Assembly: GCA_963676905.2 (NCBI GenBank)
Contig: CAXXVE010000001.1
Location: 1,612,001 to 1,676,000 of the forward strand
Direction: 5' to 3'
DNA from: Oceanispirochaeta sp963676905
GTDB lineage: Bacteria > Spirochaetota > Spirochaetia > DSM-2461
Length of the DNA stretch: 64,000 bases
Shown: positions 8,935 through 16,884 of the stretch, piece after piece
Layout: every line of letters starts with the position of its first letter
Position numbering within the stretch: position 1 is the first letter of the stretch
The notes under the pieces: generated by a model
The model's database searches: none
What the model was told of the DNA's origin: nothing
Seen by the model: the letters and a program-made list of their open reading frames with translations, nothing else
Translations under genes and position numbers: made by a program

Positions 8935-9369
8935 CTAAATAAAATACATAGGCTCATCGCCTTCCTGTATCTGTTTTGCAAGATCTTCGAGATTAATGGA
9001 CTCGAGGGTTTCCTTAATAGCCTGGCTCACTTTGTCCCAGACGCTTCTTGTAAGACATATTCCAGACCGCTGACAGCTCTCTTCGTCTGTGAGACAGTCA
9101 ACGATATCAAGTCCTCCCTCCATAACTTCAACAATTTCACGCAGTGTTGTGCCGGAGGGGTCTTTTGTCAGAAGATATCCTCCATGGGCGCCGCGTACAG
9201 AACGGATCAGGCCGGCTCCCCTGAGGGTTATGACGATCTGGCTCAGGTACTTTTCGGAGATCTCCTCTTTCTTGGCGATCTCGTTCAGCTGGGCCGGACC
9301 CTGTCTGTAACTCCAGGCGAGATTGATCATCAGCCGGGCTGCATACCTTGATTTTGTTGAAAGCTTCAT
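8935..9369 (-). CDS. Rrf2-family transcriptional regulator with Fe-S cysteine triad
   Basis: A 144-residue winged-helix regulator of the Rrf2 family (MKLSTKSRYAARLMINLA opening; helix-turn-helix about 25-55; wing RGAHGGYLL). Three cysteines near 92, 99 and 105 are spaced C-x6-C-x5-C, close to the IscR [2Fe-2S] ligand spacing, so it probably carries a cluster, unlike the cluster-free CymR. As first gene of an operon with cysK and metY it is likely to control sulfur assimilation and itself, combining an IscR-like sensor with a CymR-like target set. The effector is inferred. Confidence 0.9.
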   Translation of the reverse strand: MKLSTKSRYAARLMINLAWSYRQGPAQLNEIAKKEEISEKYLSQIVITLRGAGLIRSVRGAHGGYLLTKDPSGTTLREIVEVMEGGLDIVDCLTDEESCQRSGICLTRSVWDKVSQAIKETLESINLEDLAKQIQEGDEPMYFI

Positions 9370-9392
9370 TGTTCCGTCCTTTTTTAATCTCT

Positions 9393-9417
9393 ATAATAAC
9401 TAGTGAAATAGTAGTGA
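9393..9417 (-). promoter_or_regulatory. Candidate -10 element and Rrf2 operator
   Basis: Upstream of the Rrf2 gene the plus strand shows two direct TAGTGA repeats (9401-9406 and 9412-9417), 11 bases apart, that is one helical turn. They sit directly beside a minus-strand TATTAT (9398-9393) that could be the -10 box. No good -35 hexamer is visible, which would fit a regulated promoter. A regulator binding here would cover the promoter. Confidence 0.4.
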
Positions 9418-9612
9418 TTAAATTGTCTGAGTGCAAGAGAAATCCTGTAAAAAATTGAAAAAAAGTTAATTTCCCCCTTTTTCGGTAGACCAGGGAGGGC
9501 TGAATTCCCTTCTACAGACCCGATTACAGCGGGAGAGGGAGCTCTTCATTGGAATTAAGGCTTCCGCTCAATTATTCTTTATGTAGCAGATGTAGCAGGA
9601 GTCTTGTTGAAT

Positions 9613-11784
9613 ATGTCTTCAAAACTGGTATTTAAAAAAAGTGAAAGCTCCAGGAAAAATGCCCCCGGAGAGTTCTGGAAAATATTAATTGTCGATGACA
9701 GCCCCGAGGTTCATGAGGCCACGACCTTTGTCCTCAAAGGAGAGATTGTCCTTGGAAAGGGGCTCTTCTTTATCCATGCCTACTCCGGGGCCGAGTGTCT
9801 TGATGCCCTGAAGGAACACCCCGACACCGCAGTTGTTCTGATGGATGCGGTGATGGAGACCCGGGATGCGGGTCTTCAGGCTGTAAAGAAAATCAGGGAA
9901 AATCTGGGTATGGGAGATGTCCGGATCATACTCCGGACGGGCCAGCCGGGAGATGCTCCCGAAGTGGATTCCATTCATCAGTATGATATTAATGACTATA
10001 AAACAAAGAATGAACTGACAAGAAACCGTCTTCTTACCTCCATAATCACCGCAGTCCGCTCCTACTCGCAGCTTAAAACTATTGAGGCCGGGTCACGGAG
10101 TCTGAGACGGATTATTGAAACCACAAGAACTCTGCGGCCTGATGTCAAACTGGATACTCTGGCAGCGGAGATCCTCAAACGATTCTCCTCCCTCTTCGGT
10201 TTTAATGAGATGATGATTTTCTGCCGTTCTCATCTGGTGGATGATGATGCAGAGATCATCGCCTGGATGGATGGTGATGAAGCGGGACAGGGGGATGAGG
10301 GAATTCAGATTGACAGTTCTCTTCTGGAACAGGTACGTCTCTCTCTGGGGATAAAGAAGTCAGCTTACGGAGAGAACAGCATAAGCATATTTTTTGATGA
10401 CTCCGAGGAGTTCTCCTACGCCGTCGGCATACAAACAGGAACATACAGGGAGGAGGAAATACCCCTAATTGAAGTCTTTGCTTCCAACCTCTCTCTGGCT
10501 GTTCAGAACTTCCTTCATTTTCAGAGAATGTCCCTCCTCGCCTACGAAGATCCTGCATTGAAGATTCCCAATCTCAGTGCCCTTATCAACAAAATTGAAT
10601 CCCTTGATTCAACATCAGAGCACATTCTTTTTCTCCTGGACATCAATCAGTTCGGCAGCCTTAATGACATGCTGGGACACGACTACGGAGATCTGGTTCT
10701 TTCTGCTGTGGTCCGGCGTCTGAAAGAGTCTCTGCAATCAGATTCGTATATCGCCCGAGTTGCGGGAGATGTGTTCAGTATTATCTCAAGAAATCTCAAC
10801 GACAGTGATCTTCTTGATTTTTTCACCAAACCCGTTGATGTGGAGGAAGGTAAACAGAAAATCTCAGTCAGCATCGGATCGGTGATCCTCAGCCGGGGGT
10901 GTCAGAGCGGTTCGGACTGTCTTAAAAATGCACATATCGCCCTGAAAAGATCCAAGAGTGAAGGAATGGGAAGCTCGGTCCGCTACAACCCTGAGATAGG
11001 ACTTGAAACCAGGGAGCGTATAAGGCTCCTCCATGACCTGAGGGCAGCCTTTACCCATGAAAAGCTCTTTCTTATGTACCAGCCCCAGGTGGATATAGAG
11101 ACAGGGAAGCCCATCGGATTTGAAGCGCTTCTGCGCTGGAAAACATCCGAAGGAAATTTTATTCCCCCCTCTACTTTTATACCCGTGGCCGAGCAGGGGG
11201 GGCTGATTGTCCCCATGGGTACCTGGATTATGAGGATGGCCATGCATGCCCTGAGGGATTTGAACCGCGGCGGGTACAGGGATATACATATGGCCATAAA
11301 TGTATCGGCTATTCAGCTCAGCAGCCATGACTTTCTTCCGGAGCTTAAAAAGGCGCTGAAGGACAGCGGTGTCGCTCCTGAAAAGGTGGATCTTGAGATA
11401 ACCGAATCCGCTGCAATTCTTGGCGCTGAAAAGGTGCTGGCCCTCTTCAGGGAGATCAAGGCCCTTGGCCTTACCATTTCCATAGATGATTTCGGGACAG
11501 GCTACTCCTCTCTCTCTTCCATCGACAGCTGGCCGGCGGACCGGCTTAAAATTGACCGCTCATTTGTGAAGGATCTTGTCCCCGGGGGCCGGGGAGGACG
11601 AATTGTGGATCTGGTTATCCCCCTGGGAAAAAAGCTGGGGATGAAGGTCCTTGCCGAAGGCATTGAGACCGATGAACAGGCCCGGATACTTCTGGATCTG
11701 GGCTGCCCTGAAGGTCAGGGTTATCTTTACGGTAAACCAATGGTTCTCAGTGAAGCCCGGAACTGGCTGAAAGAGAGGTCGTGA
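9613..11784 (+). CDS. Response-regulator-like c-di-GMP phosphodiesterase (REC-DUF3369-degenerate GGDEF-EAL)
   Basis: A 723-residue cytoplasmic signalling protein. Residues about 22-145 form a receiver with acidic residues D28/D29 and the likely phospho-acceptor D78. A DUF3369-like (GAF-like) region follows to about 305. The GGDEF domain is degenerate (AGDVF at 384-388), so it is not expected to make c-di-GMP. The EAL domain from about 470 keeps EALLRW (504-509), DDFGTG and KIDRSFV, so it should break c-di-GMP down. The ATG at 9613 is preferred because AGGAG (9597-9601) is too close to the TTG at 9604; the TTG at 9607 is also possible. It is first of three genes, with a binding lipoprotein and a histidine kinase. 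Confidence 0.9.
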   Translation: MSSKLVFKKSESSRKNAPGEFWKILIVDDSPEVHEATTFVLKGEIVLGKGLFFIHAYSGAECLDALKEHPDTAVVLMDAVMETRDAGLQAVKKIRENLGMGDVRIILRTGQPGDAPEVDSIHQYDINDYKTKNELTRNRLLTSIITAVRSYSQLKTIEAGSRSLRRIIETTRTLRPDVKLDTLAAEILKRFSSLFGFNEMMIFCRSHLVDDDAEIIAWMDGDEAGQGDEGIQIDSSLLEQVRLSLGIKKSAYGENSISIFFDDSEEFSYAVGIQTGTYREEEIPLIEVFASNLSLAVQNFLHFQRMSLLAYEDPALKIPNLSALINKIESLDSTSEHILFLLDINQFGSLNDMLGHDYGDLVLSAVVRRLKESLQSDSYIARVAGDVFSIISRNLNDSDLLDFFTKPVDVEEGKQKISVSIGSVILSRGCQSGSDCLKNAHIALKRSKSEGMGSSVRYNPEIGLETRERIRLLHDLRAAFTHEKLFLMYQPQVDIETGKPIGFEALLRWKTSEGNFIPPSTFIPVAEQGGLIVPMGTWIMRMAMHALRDLNRGGYRDIHMAINVSAIQLSSHDFLPELKKALKDSGVAPEKVDLEITESAAILGAEKVLALFREIKALGLTISIDDFGTGYSSLSSIDSWPADRLKIDRSFVKDLVPGGRGGRIVDLVIPLGKKLGMKVLAEGIETDEQARILLDLGCPEGQGYLYGKPMVLSEARNWLKERS

Positions 11785-11785
11785 G

Positions 11786-12895
11786 ATGTTGAGCAGGAGC
11801 CTGTTGTTTGCCGCCTGCCTTTCAGGGCTTCTTTCTGTCTCATGCAGGGGGCGGGAACCCTACCTTATCGGATTTATGGGAAGCATGACAGGGCCGAATG
11901 CCGACCTCGGTGAGGCAGGAAGAAACGGAGCTCTTCTGGCTGTGGAACGGGTTAATTCCGAGGGGGGAGTCAACGGCAGGCCTGTTGAATTAGTTGTCAT
12001 GGATAACGGAATGGATGAGAGCAGTATTGCTCCTCAATTTCAGTCCCTGCTGGACAGGGGAGGGGAGGTTGTTATCGGGCCGCTGACCTCCCGTATGACC
12101 CGGGGGGCTCTCCCTGTGGCAAGAAAGCTGAATCTCTGCCTTGTTTCACCTTCTGCATCTTCGGAAGAGTTTTTTGACATTGATGATATCCTTCTTCTTG
12201 TTTCATCCTCATCCCAGAAGAATGCCTTTGCCTATGGCGAGTATATTCTCAACAGGGCGGGGTATAGAAGCTGCGGCATCATCTCTGACAGGCAGAACGG
12301 CGCCTTTACCGACAGCTGGCTCAAGGCCTTTGTCAGCTATTATACAAACCGGGGGGGCAGCATTCTTACAGCCCGCTTCATAGACTCCTCCCTGAACTCC
12401 GATTTCAGGGAAGAGCTTGAAATCTTTCTTGAAACGGGAGCTGAGGTTCTTATAATCAACGCTAACTCCATGGATGCGGCGACGATCATTCAGGAGTTCC
12501 GGAAGATGAATAAAACCATCCCTGTCATCGTCTCAGAGTGGGCGGCAACTGATCTCTTTATTAAAATCGGTGGAAAAGCCGTAGAGGGCGTTGTGTTTAT
12601 GCAGCCCTTCAATCCCTTCAGCGAGTCAGAATCCTACAGGGAGTTCCGCAGCGTATATACAGACCGTTATCAGGGTGAACCCTCCTATGTATCGGTTGCT
12701 TCCTATGATACGGCTATTGCGGTTCTGGAGGCACTGGGAAAGAGAAATAAAGATGAGAGCGTAAAAAACTCTATATTGAGAAACAGCCCTTACCGGGGAC
12801 TTCAGCAGGATATCGTTTTCAACTCTGAGGGCGATGCCGACAGGGATATCCAGTTTCTTGCTGTGGAAGACGGGCAAATCAGGATGGTAGAGTGA
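11786..12895 (+). CDS. Periplasmic binding lipoprotein (branched-chain amino-acid/LivJ type), probable sensor
   Basis: A 369-residue lipoprotein with lipobox LSVSC (Cys20) and a type I periplasmic binding fold of the LivJ/AmiC class, beginning YLIGFMGSMTGPNADLGEAG. It starts one base after the phosphodiesterase stop, and its own stop overlaps the kinase start by four bases (GTGA). No permease or ATPase is nearby. It is therefore probably a ligand receptor that talks to the kinase rather than a transport component. The ligand is unknown; amino acids, amides or small organic acids are usual for the fold. Confidence 0.85.
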   Translation: MLSRSLLFAACLSGLLSVSCRGREPYLIGFMGSMTGPNADLGEAGRNGALLAVERVNSEGGVNGRPVELVVMDNGMDESSIAPQFQSLLDRGGEVVIGPLTSRMTRGALPVARKLNLCLVSPSASSEEFFDIDDILLLVSSSSQKNAFAYGEYILNRAGYRSCGIISDRQNGAFTDSWLKAFVSYYTNRGGSILTARFIDSSLNSDFREELEIFLETGAEVLIINANSMDAATIIQEFRKMNKTIPVIVSEWAATDLFIKIGGKAVEGVVFMQPFNPFSESESYREFRSVYTDRYQGEPSYVSVASYDTAIAVLEALGKRNKDESVKNSILRNSPYRGLQQDIVFNSEGDADRDIQFLAVEDGQIRMVE

Positions 12896-14838
12896 GAACC
12901 AAAGGGTCTATTCATTTCAGGTTCTATTTGATCCTCCTTTTCTTTTTGATTTATCTGATCTGCATGGTTGTGACAGTCTCCTATTTCGCCCTCTACAGGC
13001 TTCCCCGGCTGGAGAATAAAAACCGTTTTTCAGTCCGCAGTGCCTCGGAGGATCTGAAGGCCCGCTTTGAAATCCTTCTGAACGCTGTACTTGAGAAAAC
13101 CGAGATATTCGTGATGAGCTGTGACTATCTTGACCGGGAGACTATTGATCTTATGATCAGGGAAATGACAGACCCCAGTGATATCAAATCTGTTATTCTG
13201 GTTGATGACCGGGGCATTGTGGTGTCGGCAGTGTCTCAGGAGGCCTCCTATCAGGACAGCTCCCGGATACTTGGAAACGACCTCTCCTACAATCCCCTGT
13301 ATATGGAGGTTCTGAAAGAGGGCGGCCCGGTGTGGAGCGACAAGTATCTGTCCCAGCTTGCCGGGGACAGTACAATAGCCGTAGCTGTTCCGGGAAGACA
13401 CTTCACCGCCATAGCCGAAGTTTCCTGGGAGTATATCCAATCCACCCTGCAGCTGGCACGCTCCGAGGACTATCTCAGTGTCTGGATTATCGATAAAAGC
13501 GGTGACATGGTTGCGGATACCGAAGGAATCTACACTCCGGGAGTGGATAATCTAATGTGGATTGATTTTGTCCGACAGGCTCTGAAAGAGGATATTTTCA
13601 TTCCCCGTCAGAGCTTCAAACGCCGAAATTACCATCTGTCATCCAACTATTCCGATTCTCTGGGTTGGGTATTTCTTACAAGGGTGCCTGTGGGGCTGGA
13701 GCATCCTGATATCTACTCCAGGATGACTGATCTTGTTATTCTCCTTCTGGTGCAGTTTCTGCTGATTCTTGTTATTACCCCCCTTGTGGCCAGTCCCATC
13801 TCCATGAGTATGATCAGGCTTGCGGAGTATGCCCAGAGAATTGCTGATCAGAGTACCGAAGCCCCCTGGGTTCCACACAGGGTTTCGGAGTTGAATACCC
13901 TGGCAGCAAATCTGCGGTATATGGCAGGGGAGGTCTACCAGCGGGAGGCCTCACTCCGGGATCTGAATAAGGAACTGGAGAACCGGGTCAAGCAGCGGAC
14001 CAGGGAACTCAAAGATGCAAACAGTGAGCTGCAGCAGAGCCTGAACAGCCTGAACAGAATGAAGGATGAGCTTGTGGAGGCCGAGAAGCTTTCCGCACTC
14101 GGCAGTCTCGTTGCCGGCATTTCCCATGAGCTGAATACTCCCCTCGGTAATGCCCTTATGGCTGTCTCTGCCATGATGGAACAACACAGGAATTTTAAGA
14201 ATATTCAGGAGGGGGAACTTACGGTCAATGCTCTGGAAAAGTACCTTGAACACATAGGAACCGGCCTCTCAATCTCCCACCGGAATCTTGAAAAATCATC
14301 TGAGCTTGTAAGCAGCTTTAAGCAGGTTGCAGTGGATCAGACCAGTTCCAAGCGCAGGACCTTTTCACTTGAGGAGATGCTGTCAGATCTTCTTTTAACC
14401 CTGCAGCCCCTTATGAAACGCTCTCCGGTCAGAATTGTAAGGAATCTTCAGAGCGGCATCAATATGAACAGCTACCCCGGTATGCTGGGGCAGATTATAA
14501 CCAATCTAATAAATAATGCTGTAATCCACGGATACGGTGGAGATCAACCCGGTGAAATCTTTCTCACTTCTGAATCACTGAATGCAGACAGGGTCGTTAT
14601 TACAGTCCGTGATAATGGAAAAGGGATGAGTGAAGAAGTACTGGGGAAGGTATTTGAACCCTTCTTTACTACCCGTCAGAATGAGGGAGGCTCCGGACTG
14701 GGATTGAGTATTGCCATAAACGGAGTCAAACAGATTCTGGGAGGAACTATTGAGGTCGATTCAAAACAAGGTGAAGGAACAGTTTTCAGGGTAAATATTC
14801 CGGTGAATGCACCTCACTTAACAGAAGAGGCGGAGTAG
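12892..14838 (+). CDS. Membrane sensor histidine kinase
   Basis: A 648-residue kinase. The first membrane segment is at about 10-33, an extracytoplasmic Cache-like region at 40-275, the second segment at 279-300, a HAMP-like linker at 300-350 and a coiled coil to about 395. The phospho-acceptor is H412 in GISHELNTPLG. The ATPase domain has NNAVIHGYGG, DNGKGM and GGSGLGLSI. It starts at GTG, overlapping the binding-lipoprotein stop. The natural partner is the receiver of the phosphodiesterase two genes upstream, giving ligand-controlled c-di-GMP breakdown; this pairing is inferred from the operon. Confidence 0.92.
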   Translation: MRTKGSIHFRFYLILLFFLIYLICMVVTVSYFALYRLPRLENKNRFSVRSASEDLKARFEILLNAVLEKTEIFVMSCDYLDRETIDLMIREMTDPSDIKSVILVDDRGIVVSAVSQEASYQDSSRILGNDLSYNPLYMEVLKEGGPVWSDKYLSQLAGDSTIAVAVPGRHFTAIAEVSWEYIQSTLQLARSEDYLSVWIIDKSGDMVADTEGIYTPGVDNLMWIDFVRQALKEDIFIPRQSFKRRNYHLSSNYSDSLGWVFLTRVPVGLEHPDIYSRMTDLVILLLVQFLLILVITPLVASPISMSMIRLAEYAQRIADQSTEAPWVPHRVSELNTLAANLRYMAGEVYQREASLRDLNKELENRVKQRTRELKDANSELQQSLNSLNRMKDELVEAEKLSALGSLVAGISHELNTPLGNALMAVSAMMEQHRNFKNIQEGELTVNALEKYLEHIGTGLSISHRNLEKSSELVSSFKQVAVDQTSSKRRTFSLEEMLSDLLLTLQPLMKRSPVRIVRNLQSGINMNSYPGMLGQIITNLINNAVIHGYGGDQPGEIFLTSESLNADRVVITVRDNGKGMSEEVLGKVFEPFFTTRQNEGGSGLGLSIAINGVKQILGGTIEVDSKQGEGTVFRVNIPVNAPHLTEEAE

Positions 14839-14846
14839 GGCGGCCC

Positions 14847-15266
14847 CTAGATCTGTTCATTTTCCCGGAGCATAAAATCCGGTATCAGGCCCTGATGGCT
14901 CGAAAGAGTCTCCATGCGCCGTCTGCTGATTGAATCCCTGATCTCTCTCATGTTTTTCAGTTCCAGCATTGTTTTGAGGCTGCCGTTGAGATTCACTTCC
15001 TGTTCCATGTCGTGGATGATCTCTTCAATCAGCCTGCCGAATGAGGCATAATTGTTCAGTTTTATAATCCTGGATTCATCAACAGCCCCGGCCTGCATTG
15101 TCTCCCTGCTTATTAGAATTGTCATCTCCTGAGAGCAGTGAACACAGCACAGCCTGGAATGAAAAAGGGCTTTGCTGATCTGAGGATGGGGTTGGCAGTT
15201 GGTGATTTCAATTGACACACTGTACTCCTTTCTGCAGAAGGGGCAGTGTATCTTCTGTTTGTTCAT
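14847..15266 (-). CDS. Small CxxC zinc-ribbon protein, CpXC-like
   Basis: A 139-residue protein with the ATG at 15266 chosen because GGAG stands seven to eight bases before it; a longer reading to 15392 would use a GTG without a ribosome site. Two cysteine pairs (CPFC at the N-terminus and CVHC about 35 residues on) suggest a zinc ribbon of the CpXC kind. The remainder is helical. It converges on the histidine kinase gene with eight bases between the stops. Function unknown. Confidence 0.6.
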   Translation of the reverse strand: MNKQKIHCPFCRKEYSVSIEITNCQPHPQISKALFHSRLCCVHCSQEMTILISRETMQAGAVDESRIIKLNNYASFGRLIEEIIHDMEQEVNLNGSLKTMLELKNMREIRDSISRRRMETLSSHQGLIPDFMLRENEQI

Positions 15267-15477
15267 ATTCGGGCTCCATAATTCAGTGGCAGTGGTGCAT
15301 GACTCTCTGGCTTGTATCTTGAGTGTATGCAGTATTTTGGTGAGTAATGACTCATGATGAACGGTGTTTATATTAGTGAGAAATCCGTCCACTGGGAAGG
15401 GGCTTTTGAATTTATGGTGCCTCAGGAGGAAGTCTTGTCCCGGAAGCGGACAGATCCTCTGAAATTAACTAGAGTAA

Positions 15478-15497
15478 AAGCCAGGTGATTCACCTGA
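15478..15497 (-). terminator. Possible terminator after the LacI-type gene
   Basis: A perfect 15-base palindrome CAGGTGATTCACCTG (15482-15496) lies 18 bases after the regulator stop. On the minus strand it is followed by GCTTTT. The loop is small and the T-run short, so it may instead be a protein-binding site. Confidence 0.35.
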
Positions 15498-15513
15498 CAA
15501 TCAATGAAAAAGT

Positions 15514-16557
15514 CTATCTTGAGTTTTTCTGATCGACATTGTCGACTGTAATTATTTCGATGGGTATATCAACAGGGTTTGTTGCGGGGGATTGTTCTTT
15601 AATCAGATATTCAAAGAGAATTTTGACAAGAAGATAACCCTGAAGCTCCGGATTCTGCCCCAGGGTAAAGTCAAGAACTCCTTCTTTCAGGAGCCTGACA
15701 GTATCGGGAATTACATCGTGGCTTATGACCTTGATCCTGCCTGTCTTCTCTTTCAGGTCAAGAGCTCTTCCGACTCCGGCAGAGCCTCCGCCTGTAATAT
15801 AGACGCCCTTGAGATCAGGATATGCATTGGTATACTGCAGCATAATCTTGAAAGCCGTCTCAGTTCTGTCCTGGTTCTCTTCTACCTCAACAATATGCAG
15901 ATCGGGGCATGTCTCGCTGATTCTGTCTTTGAAGCCCTGCAGTCTGTCCTGATGGCATGAGAGGTTGTTTGAGCTTATTATAACGGCAAGGTCTCCTCCT
16001 TCGGGAAGCATCTTGCTCATCAGTCCGGCAGCAGTTCGTCCGCCTTTATAGTGATTCTGTCCAACAAAACAGATATCATTGATCTCATCAATCCGTGAGT
16101 TGAAGGTTATTATGGCTATGTTCTTCTCACGCATTGAATTTATCTTGCTGATGACCTGGCTGTCTGCAAGGGGGAAGACAGCCACGCCGGCAAAATTCTC
16201 ATTTTCAAAGTAGTTCAGGATTCCTATCTGCTCTGCGGGTTCGAGGGTGCTGAGCATCTTGATCTCTATGTCCAGACCGAAGAGGGCAAACTCCTCTCTG
16301 GCATCGTGGATGCCCTGAATGATTTCATGGACAAAAGGGTTGTATTCGGGAGTCAGGATGATCCCGATCCTTGTTTTTTCATTGCTTCTGACAAGAGCCT
16401 TGCCGAGATAGTTCGGTTTATAGTTCAGTTCTTCCGCAATGCGCAGGACCCGTTCTTTTGTCTCAGCTTTGACTCCGGGTCTTCCATTCAGTACCTTGTC
16501 GACAGTACCGCGGGATACATTCGCCAGTTCTGCGATCTGTTTGATTGTAACAGCCAC
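15514..16557 (-). CDS. LacI-family transcriptional regulator of the sugar operon
   Basis: A 347-residue LacI/GalR protein. The N-terminal helix-turn-helix (TIKQIAELANVSRGTVDKVL, then the hinge-like LNYKPN) is followed by a periplasmic-binding-like sugar domain starting near RIGIIL. The GTG at 16557 is chosen because GGGGAG stands just before it; two upstream ATGs (16575, 16590) lack a ribosome site and add residues that other family members do not have. It is divergent from the sugar operon, which together with three shared sites between them makes it the likely repressor or regulator, with the imported sugar or its phosphate as inducer. Confidence 0.93.
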   Translation of the reverse strand: MAVTIKQIAELANVSRGTVDKVLNGRPGVKAETKERVLRIAEELNYKPNYLGKALVRSNEKTRIGIILTPEYNPFVHEIIQGIHDAREEFALFGLDIEIKMLSTLEPAEQIGILNYFENENFAGVAVFPLADSQVISKINSMREKNIAIITFNSRIDEINDICFVGQNHYKGGRTAAGLMSKMLPEGGDLAVIISSNNLSCHQDRLQGFKDRISETCPDLHIVEVEENQDRTETAFKIMLQYTNAYPDLKGVYITGGGSAGVGRALDLKEKTGRIKVISHDVIPDTVRLLKEGVLDFTLGQNPELQGYLLVKILFEYLIKEQSPATNPVDIPIEIITVDNVDQKNSR

Positions 16558-16640
16558 TATCTCTCCCCTCAACATACGATTCGTCTGCATATTATATCAT
16601 TCTTTATTTATTCATTATATCTGCAATACAATCAATTTAT

Positions 16641-16654
16641 AACACACGAGCACA
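16641..16654. promoter_or_regulatory. LacI-type operator, copy 1
   Basis: The segment contains ACGAGCACA (16646-16654), the nine-base core shared with the other two sites (TGTGCTCGT on the opposite strand). It lies about 85-100 bases upstream of the regulator start, so it could mediate self-regulation. Confidence 0.55.
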
Positions 16655-16689
16655 ATTTCGTGCAAGCATTCTTTTTCACTATTTAGATC

Positions 16690-16709
16690 TTGTTCGGAAA
16701 AGCGAACAA
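16690..16709. promoter_or_regulatory. Inverted repeat between the regulator and the sugar operon
   Basis: TTGTTCG (16690-16696) and CGAACAA (16703-16709) form a perfect seven-base inverted repeat with a six-base spacer. It differs from the LacI-type sites and lies just before the predicted operon promoter, so it may bind a second regulator such as a global carbon or activator protein. It could also act as a weak hairpin. Confidence 0.35.
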
Positions 16710-16725
16710 ATTTTCAAAATATTCC

Positions 16726-16754
16726 TTGCTATATGGAAAAACCCATGATATTCT
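16726..16754 (+). promoter_or_regulatory. Predicted promoter of the sugar operon
   Basis: TTGCTA (16726-16731) and TATTCT (16749-16754) are 17 bases apart. Each matches the consensus at four of six positions. The second operator begins 17 bases after the -10 box, so a bound repressor would sit at the start of transcription. Confidence 0.45.
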
Positions 16755-16770
16755 GCACTCAAGTTAGAAA

Positions 16771-16784
16771 TGTGCACGAGCACA
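16771..16784. promoter_or_regulatory. LacI-type operator, copy 2 (best palindrome)
   Basis: TGTGCACGAGCACA is an inverted repeat (TGTGC and GCACA around ACGA) with a central CG, as usual for LacI-family operators. It is placed just downstream of the predicted transcription start, the classical repressor position. Confidence 0.7.
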
Positions 16785-16849
16785 AAAAAACTTATTTAGA
16801 ACAAATTAAATGGATTAAATAACAGATATGAATCGGATCAGCAATATAA

Positions 16850-16863
16850 TGTGCTCGTTCTAA
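16850..16863. promoter_or_regulatory. LacI-type operator, copy 3
   Basis: TGTGCTCGTTCTAA shares the TGTGCTCGT core with the other two sites but has a weaker second half. It lies 22 bases before the first gene of the operon, in the transcribed leader, about 79 bases from copy 2, a spacing that would allow looping. Confidence 0.55.
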
Positions 16864-16884
16864 TCTGTGTGACAGGAGGGTCTT

